This document shows, in pieces, positions 18,670 through 26,530 of a stretch of 36,936 nucleotides of DNA. Below the pieces are notes generated by a model. That model was not told the DNA's origin and searched no databases. It worked only from the letters and a program-made list of their open reading frames with translations. Position numbers and translations under genes: made by a program. The stretch spans positions 1-36,936 of the IMG/VR virus record IMGVR_UViG_3300010392_000272. One strand, written 5' to 3'. This stretch comes from a virus. Within the stretch, counting starts at the first letter, position 1. Every line of letters starts with the position of its first letter.

Positions 18670-19954
18670 AACTCCAAAAATTTTTAAACCCCTATTGCAG
18701 GGAGGTTTGCGTTATCTTGGAGCGTGGGGCGGTCGCGGATCTGGGAAGTCTCACTTTTTTGGTGAGAAGATCGTAGAGGAATGCCTCGCAGTACCGGGTA
18801 CCCGCGTTGTTTGTGTGCGTGAAGTGCAGAAGTCACTCAAAGAGAGTGCGTATAGACTGATTGCGGATAAGATTAGATTAATGGGCGTCGCTGACCAGTT
18901 TCGCGTTCTGAATGACCGCATCGAAACTCCGGGAGGTGGCCTTATCATCTTTCAGGGTATGCAAGATCATACAGCAGAGAGCATTAAATCACTTGAAGGC
19001 TTTCGGATCGCATGGGTGGAAGAGGCGCAGACAATGTCTTCTCGTTCGCTCGAAATGTTGCGCCCTACAATTCGTTCCCCCGGTTCTCAAATATGGTTTA
19101 GTTGGAACCCGCGCAACAGACTTGACGCGGTTGATCAATTCTTAAGGCATGAGAACGGCGCGCCGGCCGGTGCCGCTGTAATCAAAGTAAACTTTTCTGA
19201 TAACCCTTGGTTTCCTAAAGAACTTGAGGCTGAAAGAGAGCTTGATTATGCAATGCGCCCTGATCGTTATGGTCACATATGGTTGGGTGACTATGAACCT
19301 CAAGCTGTTGGCGCTATTTGGCATATGAGAGACATTAACGATAATCGGATAAAAGATATTCCTGACGATTTGGAGCGTATCCTTGTGGCAATTGACCCCG
19401 CCGTGTCTAGTGAAGAGCACTCGGATTGGCACGGTATTGTTGTTGTAGGACTATCTTCAAGCAATGTCGGATATGTTCTTGAGGATGGCAGCACTAAGGG
19501 CACTCCGCAGAAATGGGCGCAGCGTGCAATTGCGTTAATGGATAAGTGGGATGCTGATGGCATCGTGATTGAGAAGAACCAAGGCGGTGATATGTGTCGG
19601 GCAGTTCTGGAAAGCCAGAGACATGGGCTGAATATTATCGAGGTGCACTCTACACGCGGTAAGCACTTGAGGGCTGAGCCTATTGCAGCTGTGTATGCCC
19701 TTGGAAGGGTGCAGCACGTTGGTGTTTGGTCACAACTTGAAAGTCAAATGTGCCAATTCACAGCAAGTGGATATGAAGGAGATGGGTCACCTGATAGGGT
19801 TGACGCCCTTGTACATGGGCTGACTGAGTTATTCCCAGCCATCACAAGCAGATCCAGCACAGCAAGAGCGCAGCAGGATACAGCAATAATGGATTACAAC
19901 CCATTTGGTTATGAGGAAGATAGGGGGCGTCAATACGAGGCGGTAATGGAATGA
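18650..19954 (+). CDS. terL: Terminase large subunit
   Basis: A 434-residue TerL with ATPase and nuclease domains. Walker A is GGRGSGKS (27-34); the Walker B/catalytic Glu region is FRIAWVEEAQ (118-127); coupling motif near WFSWNP (149-153). The nuclease domain shows AIDPAVSS (Asp 249), DGIVIEKNQGGD (Glu 308) and PDRVDALVH near the end. I take TTG at 18650 as start, with AAAGGG upstream, because the protein then begins shortly before IRTPKIF, as family members do. It drives ATP-dependent DNA packaging into the prohead and cuts the concatemer. Confidence 0.95.
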   Translation: MTILQIRTPKIFKPLLQGGLRYLGAWGGRGSGKSHFFGEKIVEECLAVPGTRVVCVREVQKSLKESAYRLIADKIRLMGVADQFRVLNDRIETPGGGLIIFQGMQDHTAESIKSLEGFRIAWVEEAQTMSSRSLEMLRPTIRSPGSQIWFSWNPRNRLDAVDQFLRHENGAPAGAAVIKVNFSDNPWFPKELEAERELDYAMRPDRYGHIWLGDYEPQAVGAIWHMRDINDNRIKDIPDDLERILVAIDPAVSSEEHSDWHGIVVVGLSSSNVGYVLEDGSTKGTPQKWAQRAIALMDKWDADGIVIEKNQGGDMCRAVLESQRHGLNIIEVHSTRGKHLRAEPIAAVYALGRVQHVGVWSQLESQMCQFTASGYEGDGSPDRVDALVHGLTELFPAITSRSSTARAQQDTAIMDYNPFGYEEDRGRQYEAVME

Positions 19955-20403
19955 TACGTGATTTCACAATGCTTGATGCACCGCATGTTATCTCTTTAGG
20001 TAAACAGATGCACAGCGAGAGTGTTTACAAGAATTTAGATTTCAACCCGTTGCGCCTTCTTGAGTTGGCGGAAACTGTGGTAAGCAATCCGCAAGTATAT
20101 ATGGCAAAAGTCTACGATGATGGAGAGATAAAGGGGTTTGTTGCAGCTTATGCAACGCCTCATTTCTTTGGCGATGATCTAACAAGCGGTGACTTTGCGG
20201 TTTATGTGTCGCCTCAGTTCAGAAATGGCATGATTGGCATTAAGTTGATTAAATCTTACATATCTTGGTGTGAGCGGAAAGGTGTGAAAGAGCCTTTGCT
20301 AGGTGTATCCGCAGGAATTAACACAAAGATGATTGGAAGCCTATACAAGCGTCTTGGTTTTACGCAAGAATATCGCATTTACAAAATGCCGTCTAAATGT
20401 TAA
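19951..20403 (+). CDS. GNAT-family acetyltransferase
   Basis: A 150-residue GNAT protein: VYMAKVYDDGEIKGFVAAYA (strands 3-4), then DFAVYVSPQFRNGMIGIKLIKSYISWCE, where the RNGMIG segment fits the acetyl-CoA phosphate-binding loop, and GVSAGINTKMIGSLYKRLGF in the last part. Such genes are common between terminase and head genes in phages; the substrate is unknown (an internal virion protein or host target is possible). It overlaps terL by four bases (ATGA). Confidence 0.85.
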   Translation: MIRDFTMLDAPHVISLGKQMHSESVYKNLDFNPLRLLELAETVVSNPQVYMAKVYDDGEIKGFVAAYATPHFFGDDLTSGDFAVYVSPQFRNGMIGIKLIKSYISWCERKGVKEPLLGVSAGINTKMIGSLYKRLGFTQEYRIYKMPSKC

Positions 20404-20416
20404 CTTGTTTTTAGTT
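20400..20416 (+). repeat. 17-bp regulatory-like repeat, copy 1 (copy 2 at 24419-24435)
   Basis: TTAACTTGTTTTTAGTT occurs here between the GNAT gene and the next ORF and again, with one change, at 24419-24435 before the major capsid promoter. Both copies are followed by A+T-rich DNA and a start codon region. A shared late-promoter or activator site is plausible; here I see no strong -10 box. Confidence 0.4.
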
Positions 20417-20438
20417 GAATTAATTTAGGAAATTTGTC

Positions 20439-20708
20439 ATGGGTGGAATTGCAAAACCGCTGGCTAAATTTGATAAGACTTTGCAAAAAGTTTCCCCAGC
20501 TGCAAAAATTAAAGCGGTAACTGAGAAAAAGACACAGCGTGCACTATTTGGTAAAGAAGAAGATAGAAACCCACTGACAGACCTATTCTCTACTACTGCG
20601 TCGAACTTGCATGAAAAGCTGACAACCGAGCCTGAGTATCAAAAAAGGCAGAGAGTAGCGCAGCAAACGCAAACGTCAAATTACGGCAAATCACTGTTAA
20701 CAAGTTAG
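20439..20708 (+). CDS. Small virion-region protein
   Basis: An 89-residue basic protein (MGGIAKPLAKFDKTLQKVSP...) ending YGKSLLTS. It sits between the GNAT and a Pro-rich protein at the head-module start and has TAGGAAA upstream of the ATG. The ending GKSLLT reappears in the gp14-like internal virion protein (28604), so it may be a related or interacting virion protein; function unproven. Confidence 0.6.
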   Translation: MGGIAKPLAKFDKTLQKVSPAAKIKAVTEKKTQRALFGKEEDRNPLTDLFSTTASNLHEKLTTEPEYQKRQRVAQQTQTSNYGKSLLTS

Positions 20709-20719
20709 GAACTTTTATC

Positions 20720-20932
20720 ATGGGCGGAATGTTTTCATCCCCAAAGCCACCAGCGCCACCACCACCGCCACCTGAGCCGCCTAAGAAGTCTGATGAGGAG
20801 ATTAAAGCGGCTGAACTTGATAAGCGCCGCCGCGCTGCTTCTGCTAAGGGTCGTCAATCGACGATCCTGACGAGTGGCGCAGGTGTGACAGACACTTCTA
20901 AAATTGCTAAAAAGACATTACTTGGTGGTTAA
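20720..20932 (+). CDS. Conserved Pro-rich head-region protein
   Basis: A 70-residue protein with a poly-proline stretch (PKPPAPPPPPPEPPKKS) and the conserved C-terminus GRQSTILTSGAGV...KKTLLGG. This small protein is found in front of head-tail connector genes in many podoviruses of Proteobacteria; its role is not known to me. TAGGAA lies before the ATG. Confidence 0.8.
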   Translation: MGGMFSSPKPPAPPPPPPEPPKKSDEEIKAAELDKRRRAASAKGRQSTILTSGAGVTDTSKIAKKTLLGG

Positions 20933-20934
20933 GC

Positions 20935-21528
20935 ATGGCTGATACTGTACGCACAAGAAGCGATTTACTTACGAACCTTTTCCAAGACGGTCAGGCTGAC
21001 AGTTCTATCACTGAACAGGATATGCGTGATTTTATTATCTCAGTTGTAAATCGCGGCGGCTGGGCAGATTATAACGACACAACAACCGCAGGAACTCCTA
21101 TTAATATCACCGGTGGTGGCGGTTATGTTGATATGACAAACGATGGTGCTGGGACAAACTCTCAAAATAGATTTGTCCATCCTAGCATCACGGACCTTTG
21201 GGACACCACCAACAACTATTTTGACTTCAGCCAGCTTGAATTGTACGACGAAGTTGATTTTCGTTTTGACTTGCAGGTCACAACAACAACAGCAAACCAG
21301 CAGGTAGATGTTGGGTTAGAGTTCGCATCTGGCGACCCAGCACAATTTACGCAACAAATCTACACCAATGTATACAAAGCAGCGGGCGCGCAACCAATTC
21401 GGTTCCTATATAATATTTACATGGGTAGTAATGCTGTTTTGAATAACCCTGCAAAGATACAGGTTCAATCCGACAGTAATGCGACTGTCGTCGTAAATGG
21501 TTGGAAAGTTAGCGCGAGAAAACACTAA
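20935..21528 (+). CDS. Putative virion structural protein
   Basis: A 197-residue protein with a short helical start (RSDLLTNLFQDGQADSSITEQDMRDFIISVV) and then a beta-rich domain full of Thr, Gly and Asn (GGGGYVDMTNDG...). The start resembles N-terminal attachment segments seen in phage head fibres and spikes, and the rest looks like a beta-sandwich decoration or fibre domain. Placed between small head genes and the portal; its stop overlaps the portal start (TAATG). Confidence 0.6.
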   Translation: MADTVRTRSDLLTNLFQDGQADSSITEQDMRDFIISVVNRGGWADYNDTTTAGTPINITGGGGYVDMTNDGAGTNSQNRFVHPSITDLWDTTNNYFDFSQLELYDEVDFRFDLQVTTTTANQQVDVGLEFASGDPAQFTQQIYTNVYKAAGAQPIRFLYNIYMGSNAVLNNPAKIQVQSDSNATVVVNGWKVSARKH

Positions 21529-23135
21529 TGCAACAAGAAAAAATCATTCACCTGATTAAGCGCAAAGACAAAATGAGCGCGGATAGAGGTACGTGGCAGC
21601 ACCACTGGCAGGATGTTGCCAACTTTGTCATGCCGAACCAAGCTGATTTTGTTACCAAGCGCTCAAAGGGAGACAAACGAACAAATTATATCTATGACAG
21701 CATCGGTGTGCATTCAAATGAGATGCTTGCCGCGGGTATTCATGGTTTTCTGACAAACCCATCAAGCGAATGGTTTTCATTGCGTCTTAAAGATGACGAC
21801 GACGAATATAACAACAATGAAGAGGTTAAGAACTGGCTAGACGACACGACAAACGTGATCTTATCTGAGTTGTCCTCTCCTGATGTCGCGTTCTCGTCTC
21901 ACATGCATGAATATTATCTATCCCTAACAGGCATCGGGACATCCGTATTATTCATTGGTGAGCCATCACGCCGAGAAGGTATTATGTTCAAGCCCATCCA
22001 CGTGAATGAGGTCTTTATTGCAGAGAACTCGGATGGGATTATCGACACAGTCTATCGATGCTTCAAGATGTCAATTCGTCAGATTGTGCAAAAGTTTGGA
22101 GAAGAAAGTCTTTCAAATCGTATGCGTCAGACTTACGAAAAGAAGGAGTACGACAAAGAGTTTGATATCCTACATTGCGTCTACCCCCGTGATGATGTCA
22201 AGAAAGGTAAGAAAGCTGCTAAAGAGCTTCCTGTGGCTTCTGTATATATTGACGAGAAAGAACAGCATGTAATCAAAGAAGGCGGATTTAACGAAATGCC
22301 TTACATGGTGGGTCGTTGGTCAAAGGCAGTGGGCGAGACTTTCGGACGCTCTCCGGCAATGACAGCCCTTCCAGACATTAAGATGCTGCAAGAGATGATG
22401 AAGACCACGCTAAGAGCAGCGCAGAAGATTGTTGACCCATCTCTATTGGTTGATGATGACGGCGTGATGGGGCCCATCAGAACAACGCCCGGATCTCTTA
22501 TCTATCGTCGCAAAGGCGCTAATATTGACCCTCTAATCACAGGTGCAAATATCCCGATCTCATTTGATATGATGGAAGATATCCGTAACCGTGTCAGAAC
22601 AACGTTTTATTTAGACCAGTTGCAGTTCACCGGCGGGCCACAAATGACTGCAACCGAGGTAATGGAGAGAACAGAACGCACGATGCGTTTGCTTGGCCCT
22701 ACACTTGGACGTTTGCAATCTGAATTTCTCGGTCCGATGATTGAGCGAATTTATGGGATCCTATCAAGAGCAGGAAGACTGCCGGCACCCCCTGAAATTA
22801 TTGCGGAACAACCGTTAAAAATTGAGTATGTTTCACCATTGGCTCGCGCCCAGAAGCAAATGGACTTGCAGGGACTTATGCGCACAATTGAACTTGCTGG
22901 GCCTATTGCTGGCGTTGATCCAGAAGCAGCGCAAGTGATTAAAGGGGCGGATACAGTTCGCTATATTGCAGAATTGAATGGGGTTCCGCCTCGTCTTATG
23001 AAGTCTGACGAGGATTTGCAGGCGGAGAGAGACGCACAAGCACGAATGATGCAAGCGCAACAAGCTATGGCGACCATGCAGCAGGGTATGGATATTGCCA
23101 AGACAGCTAAGGAGGCGGACATTTCAAATGTCTAA
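21528..23135 (+). CDS. Head-tail connector (portal) protein
   Basis: A 535-residue T7-type head-tail connecting protein, normal family length. Recognisable segments are the opening (IHLIKRKDKMSADRGTWQHH), YIYDSIGVHSNEMLAAGIHGF (about 45-65), GRWSKAVGETFGRSPAMTAL (about 265-285), and FTGGPQMTATEVMERTERTM (about 370-390), and the Gln/Ala/Met-rich helical end. It forms the dodecameric portal through which DNA enters and leaves the head. Confidence 0.93.
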   Translation: MQQEKIIHLIKRKDKMSADRGTWQHHWQDVANFVMPNQADFVTKRSKGDKRTNYIYDSIGVHSNEMLAAGIHGFLTNPSSEWFSLRLKDDDDEYNNNEEVKNWLDDTTNVILSELSSPDVAFSSHMHEYYLSLTGIGTSVLFIGEPSRREGIMFKPIHVNEVFIAENSDGIIDTVYRCFKMSIRQIVQKFGEESLSNRMRQTYEKKEYDKEFDILHCVYPRDDVKKGKKAAKELPVASVYIDEKEQHVIKEGGFNEMPYMVGRWSKAVGETFGRSPAMTALPDIKMLQEMMKTTLRAAQKIVDPSLLVDDDGVMGPIRTTPGSLIYRRKGANIDPLITGANIPISFDMMEDIRNRVRTTFYLDQLQFTGGPQMTATEVMERTERTMRLLGPTLGRLQSEFLGPMIERIYGILSRAGRLPAPPEIIAEQPLKIEYVSPLARAQKQMDLQGLMRTIELAGPIAGVDPEAAQVIKGADTVRYIAELNGVPPRLMKSDEDLQAERDAQARMMQAQQAMATMQQGMDIAKTAKEADISNV

Positions 23136-23364
23136 CGAAGATTTAAAATCAGATTATAAAATCGTTTTCGGAAGTGAACATGGGCAGCGTGTGTTGTCTC
23201 ATATCATGGAAGAATGCAGCATTTCTGACGTTACTTTGCCATATGACGGTGGTCAGGTGGTTACGGATACAAATGCAATGCTGTTTAATGAGGGTCGGCG
23301 TTCTGTCGCTCTTATGGTGCTGCAAATGCTTGAACGCAGCTTTTCTAAACTTACAGAGGAATAA
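23128..23364 (+). CDS. Bbp19-like head-region protein
   Basis: A 78-residue protein (MSNEDLKSDYKIVFGSEHGQ...). The pattern GxxVLxHIMEEC... then NAMLFNEGRRSVALMVLQML matches a small conserved phage protein (Bbp19 type) encoded next to portals in short-tailed phages. AAGGAGG lies upstream and the start overlaps the portal end. Its role in the particle is not defined. Confidence 0.75.
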   Translation: MSNEDLKSDYKIVFGSEHGQRVLSHIMEECSISDVTLPYDGGQVVTDTNAMLFNEGRRSVALMVLQMLERSFSKLTEE

Positions 23365-23366
23365 TT

Positions 23367-24179
23367 ATGTCAGAAGATATTGCACCCGCCGCGGAAACGG
23401 ATACTGCAAACTCAGGCGAAGAACAAACATGGCGATCATCTTTGTCGGAGGATATTAAGGACAACGCCACATTAGCCAAGTATGACAGTGTGGAAAAGCT
23501 GGCTTCGGCACACATAAATTTGCAGTCACACCTAGGCCGCGACAAGATCGCCAAACCCGTCACTGATGACGATTGGGACGATGTTTATAACTTCCTTGGT
23601 CGCCCTGAGAGTGCAGACGCTTATCAAGTCGATCTACCTGATGAAATGCCGGATTTTATCCGAGATCAATTCAATGACGAAACACTTGGAAGCTTTAAAT
23701 CGTTCGCTTACGAAAAGGGACTGAACCAAGAGCAGGTTAATGCCTTGGTCCAGTGGCAGGCCCAAAACATGATCGGTCAACATGAGAAATTCAATGAAAT
23801 GACTGAAAAGAATGTATTTGAGGCTGAGAGCGCTCTCAAAAAAGAATGGGGCGCGGCTTATGACCAAAATTTGAACATGGCTAAAGCTGCGTTCTCTGAA
23901 TTTGGCGGCGATGAGCTGGCGGCGCTTATGGAGCAATCGGGGCTGGGTAACAATCCTGTTGTGTTGAACACATTTGCAAACATTGCCAAAGTGACCATGC
24001 CGGATAAAGACCTTGCTGGACCAACAAACCAAGGTCAACAAGCTTTGACACCGCAAGAGGCGCGCGATAAGGCGGCTTCGTTTATGGCGCATCCAGCATA
24101 TCTTGATAAAAATCACGCCGAACATGGGAAGCTTGTTAAGGATGTGCAAAACCTATTCCAGCAGGCTTATGGTGCTTAA
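23367..24179 (+). CDS. Scaffolding / capsid assembly protein
   Basis: A 270-residue acidic, helical protein between portal and capsid, where T7-like scaffolds lie. It opens with an acidic Ala/Glu region, has the common segment DPVYNFLGRPESADAY-like (here DWDDVYNFLGRPESADAYQVD, about 69-90), a long central coiled coil, and ends with a basic helix region KNHAEHGKLVKDVQNLFQQA that would contact the capsid. It would guide prohead assembly and then leave. Confidence 0.85.
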   Translation: MSEDIAPAAETDTANSGEEQTWRSSLSEDIKDNATLAKYDSVEKLASAHINLQSHLGRDKIAKPVTDDDWDDVYNFLGRPESADAYQVDLPDEMPDFIRDQFNDETLGSFKSFAYEKGLNQEQVNALVQWQAQNMIGQHEKFNEMTEKNVFEAESALKKEWGAAYDQNLNMAKAAFSEFGGDELAALMEQSGLGNNPVVLNTFANIAKVTMPDKDLAGPTNQGQQALTPQEARDKAASFMAHPAYLDKNHAEHGKLVKDVQNLFQQAYGA

Positions 24180-24180
24180 T

Positions 24181-24375
24181 ATGGATGAAAAAGAGATTAA
24201 GCTAGAGTGCTTGAAGATGGCACACACAGGAAGCCCAAGTATTACGATTAAAAACGCAACAGAATATTTCGGTTGGATCATGGAAGGGCAAAAAAATGAC
24301 GTGCAAAAAACACAAGGGCAAGGGCCGCAAGAAGTAAAACGACGCGGAAGAAAACCTAAAATTCAAGAAGTTTAA
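24181..24375 (+). CDS. Small head-region protein with AT-hook-like tail
   Basis: A 64-residue protein (MDEKEIKLECLKMAHTGSPS...). The C-terminus KRRGRKPK looks like an AT-hook (RGRxP core), so DNA contact is possible. The start at 24181 directly follows the scaffold stop; an ATG at 24169 is an alternative. It closes the transcript segment that ends at the terminator at 24382. Confidence 0.6.
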   Translation: MDEKEIKLECLKMAHTGSPSITIKNATEYFGWIMEGQKNDVQKTQGQGPQEVKRRGRKPKIQEV

Positions 24376-24381
24376 ACTAAT

Positions 24382-24405
24382 CCCCGTCTATATGGCGGGG
24401 TTTTT
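24382..24405 (+). terminator. Terminator upstream of the major capsid promoter
   Basis: CCCCG (24382-24386) pairs with CGGGG (24396-24400) over a nine-base loop, followed by TTTTT (24401-24405). It separates the packaging/portal transcript from the capsid promoter just beyond. Confidence 0.7.
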
Positions 24406-24418
24406 AATTTGAAATAAA

Positions 24419-24452
24419 TTAACTTGTTTTTGGTTAATTTATAACATATAAT
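24419..24452 (+). promoter_or_regulatory. Major capsid promoter with repeat motif
   Basis: TTGTTT (24424-24429), 17 bases and a perfect TATAAT (24447-24452). The -35 side is inside the 17-bp repeat shared with 20400-20416. A private strong promoter for the most abundant virion protein would make sense. The leader to the capsid ATG is about 120 bases and folded. Confidence 0.65.
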
Positions 24453-24470
24453 AAATCATGCCTTATCCCC

Positions 24471-24531
24471 TTAGTGGATACTCACATCATGTGACCCGCG
24501 ACAAGCTACAAGGCGCAGCTTGGACCGCCTT
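24471..24531 (+). promoter_or_regulatory. Structured capsid mRNA leader with H-type pseudoknot
   Basis: CAAGCT (24502-24507) pairs with AGCTTG (24517-24522); AAGGCG in its loop (24510-24515) pairs with CGCCTT (24526-24531). Both stems are perfect six-pair helices with 2, 1 and 3 base connectors, a compact H-type pseudoknot. Upstream are TATCC/GGATA (near 24464-24480) and a TCACAT-C-ATGTGA palindrome (24482-24494). The remaining ~50 bases to the ATG hold the AGGATAAAA site. Confidence 0.55.
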
Positions 24532-24580
24532 AGCGATACTCCAAAAAAACCAATTGTGAAACTTTTCTAGGATAAAACCT

Positions 24581-25459
24581 ATGTCAATTAATGTGACTAC
24601 GGCTTTTGTCGAACAGTATTCAGCAAACGTTCAGCACCTTGTTCAACAACAAGGTTCCAAGCTGCGTGGACTTGTTCGCCAAGAAAGCCAAACAGGCAAA
24701 AATGCCTTTTATGACCAGATCGGCGCTACTGCTGCTCGTCGTCGTCCTTCCCGACATGCAGATACACCGCGCATGGACACACCGCACTCTCGCCGTCGCG
24801 TCTCACTTGAGGACTTTGATTGGGCTGATTTGATCGATAATGAAGATAAAATCCGCATGTTGATCGATCCAACGTCAGAGTACGCCAAGGCCGCTTCTAT
24901 GGCGATGGGTCGTGCGATGGATGAGATTATCATCGACGCGGCGCTGGGCACCGCTTACACTGGTGTTAGTGGCTCAACAGCAACAAACCCTCAAACAGCT
25001 TTGTCTGCGCAAGCTTCTAACATGAACTTGGCGACATTGCTTGCTATTAAAGAAACTTTTGATGGTGACGACGTGCCGGAAGAAGGTCGTTGCATCGTGT
25101 GTACGGCTTCACAGATCAAGTCCTTGTTGAACACAACAGAAATCAAGTCTTCTGATTTCAATACTGTTAAAGCTCTTGCTCGTGGTGAAGTTGATACTTT
25201 CATGGGTTTCAAGTTTATGCCTGTAAACGGTTCACGCATCGATGGGACCAAGCTTGTGCCTGTTGATGGTTCGTCAGATCGTCGCTGTTTCGCCTTCCAG
25301 ATGGATGGGCTTCTTTTGGCGGTTGGTCAAGACATTGTGTCTAAAATCAGTGAGCGCGCCGATAAAAACTATGCAACTCAAGTGTTTTACTCTATGGGCA
25401 TCGGGGCAACCCGCATGGAAGAAAAACGAGTGCTTGAAGTTCCTTGTACGGAGTCTTAA
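24581..25459 (+). CDS. Major capsid protein
   Basis: A 292-residue protein of the capsid family found in small podoviruses of Proteobacteria (Phage_capsid_2-like, HK97 fold expected). It starts MSINVTTAFVEQYSANVQHL; an RRRPSRHADTPRMDTPHSRR stretch (about 52-72) is the extended arm region, DFDWADLIDNEDKIRMLIDP and MGRAMDEIIIDAALGTAYTG follow, and the end TRMEEKRVLEVPC is typical. It follows the scaffold gene and has its own promoter and leader. Confidence 0.9.
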   Translation: MSINVTTAFVEQYSANVQHLVQQQGSKLRGLVRQESQTGKNAFYDQIGATAARRRPSRHADTPRMDTPHSRRRVSLEDFDWADLIDNEDKIRMLIDPTSEYAKAASMAMGRAMDEIIIDAALGTAYTGVSGSTATNPQTALSAQASNMNLATLLAIKETFDGDDVPEEGRCIVCTASQIKSLLNTTEIKSSDFNTVKALARGEVDTFMGFKFMPVNGSRIDGTKLVPVDGSSDRRCFAFQMDGLLLAVGQDIVSKISERADKNYATQVFYSMGIGATRMEEKRVLEVPCTES

Positions 25460-25462
25460 GAA

Positions 25463-25882
25463 ATGACTGTATTTTATTCCGATGAAATGACCGGGCTTTA
25501 TGCAACGCCTGTGTCTTTGCCGTCTGGTGGCAAGGTTGATGGTAATGTGCGTGTAAAGCGTGCAACCATCACACTCGCATCACAGACAACTTCTGACACC
25601 ATCGTTATTGCCAAAGCAAAAGCAGGTGAAGAGTTCCTTTATGGTGTTATTACGGCATCCGCAACTCTCGGCTCTTCCACCGTTGCAATTGGTATTGCTG
25701 GTGCGACCGCTAAATACAAGGCTGCAGGCACGTTTACCACAGCAAACGCTCCGACACTGTTCGGTACTGCTGCTGGGCAAACAACTCTTGATGCTGATGA
25801 GGAAATCTTTGTTACCATTGGCGCGGCTTCTTTGCCGTCTTCTGGTACATTGGTCATCGACCTTTATTTTTCCGCAACTTAA
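25463..25882 (+). CDS. Putative head decoration / virion protein
   Basis: A 139-residue Ala/Thr/Ser-rich beta protein (GGKVDGNVRVKRATITLASQ...). Directly after the capsid gene (3 bases) and before tail genes, in the position and with the composition of small head decoration or stabilisation proteins. I do not recognise a named family. Confidence 0.6.
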   Translation: MTVFYSDEMTGLYATPVSLPSGGKVDGNVRVKRATITLASQTTSDTIVIAKAKAGEEFLYGVITASATLGSSTVAIGIAGATAKYKAAGTFTTANAPTLFGTAAGQTTLDADEEIFVTIGAASLPSSGTLVIDLYFSAT

Positions 25883-25891
25883 AGGGCGACA

Positions 25892-25913
25892 GGGGGAGGG
25901 TATCACCTTCCCC
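25892..25913 (+). other. Intergenic hairpin
   Basis: GGGGGAGG (25892-25899) pairs with CCTTCCCC (25906-25913) around a six-base loop: eight pairs with one G-U. No T run follows, so it is not an intrinsic terminator. It may protect or limit the capsid mRNA at its 3' end, between the decoration gene and the tail genes. Confidence 0.5.
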
Positions 25914-25936
25914 GCACCCTTGAAGATAGGTGTAAA

Positions 25937-26530
25937 ATGGCAACTTCTGTAGTGCAAATTGTGAACAACGGCCTTGCCCGTATCTCTCAGGAGGCCATCA
26001 CATCTTTAAACGAAGATACCGAACAAGCTAGGATTTCAAACCTAATTTATGAGCAAGTCCGAGACGATGTCATTACGGACCATGTGTGGAACTTTGCCGT
26101 TAAGCGCATCGAATTAGCACGCGACTCAGAAGGTCCAGCGTTTGGTTATGCGTACAGCTATACCCTGCCCACCGACTGCTTAAAAGTTCTTGGCATGGAA
26201 CAGCAGACAATGGTTTATGAGATCGAAAGCGGCAAGCTGTTGACTGATGAAGGCACGGCAAAGATTAAATATATTCGCCGCGTTATTGACCCTAACGAAT
26301 TTTCTTCAAAGTTTATTGAGGCGCTTTCAGCACGTCTAGCCGCAGAGCTGGCTATTCCTTTGGTTGATAGCAGTACGTTGCAGCAAAATATGTACGAGCT
26401 TTACCTTCGTAAACTGATGGATGCAAAGTCTGTTGATAGCCAAGAGAGTGGCGCAAACGAAATTGTTGCAGACACCTGGGTTTCAAGTAGATTGAATTAC
26501 GCTGGATCTTTGATCTTGGAGAATAATTAA
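25937..26530 (+). CDS. Tail tubular protein A-like (head-tail adaptor)
   Basis: A 197-residue protein of the T7 gp11-like type: IVNNGLARISQEAITSLNEDTEQARISNLIY, DHVWNFAVKRIELAR, and the FGYAYSYTLPTDCLKVL strand segment are the family's markers. It would join the portal to the tail nozzle. Its stop overlaps the next gene's start (TAATG). Confidence 0.88.
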   Translation: MATSVVQIVNNGLARISQEAITSLNEDTEQARISNLIYEQVRDDVITDHVWNFAVKRIELARDSEGPAFGYAYSYTLPTDCLKVLGMEQQTMVYEIESGKLLTDEGTAKIKYIRRVIDPNEFSSKFIEALSARLAAELAIPLVDSSTLQQNMYELYLRKLMDAKSVDSQESGANEIVADTWVSSRLNYAGSLILENN

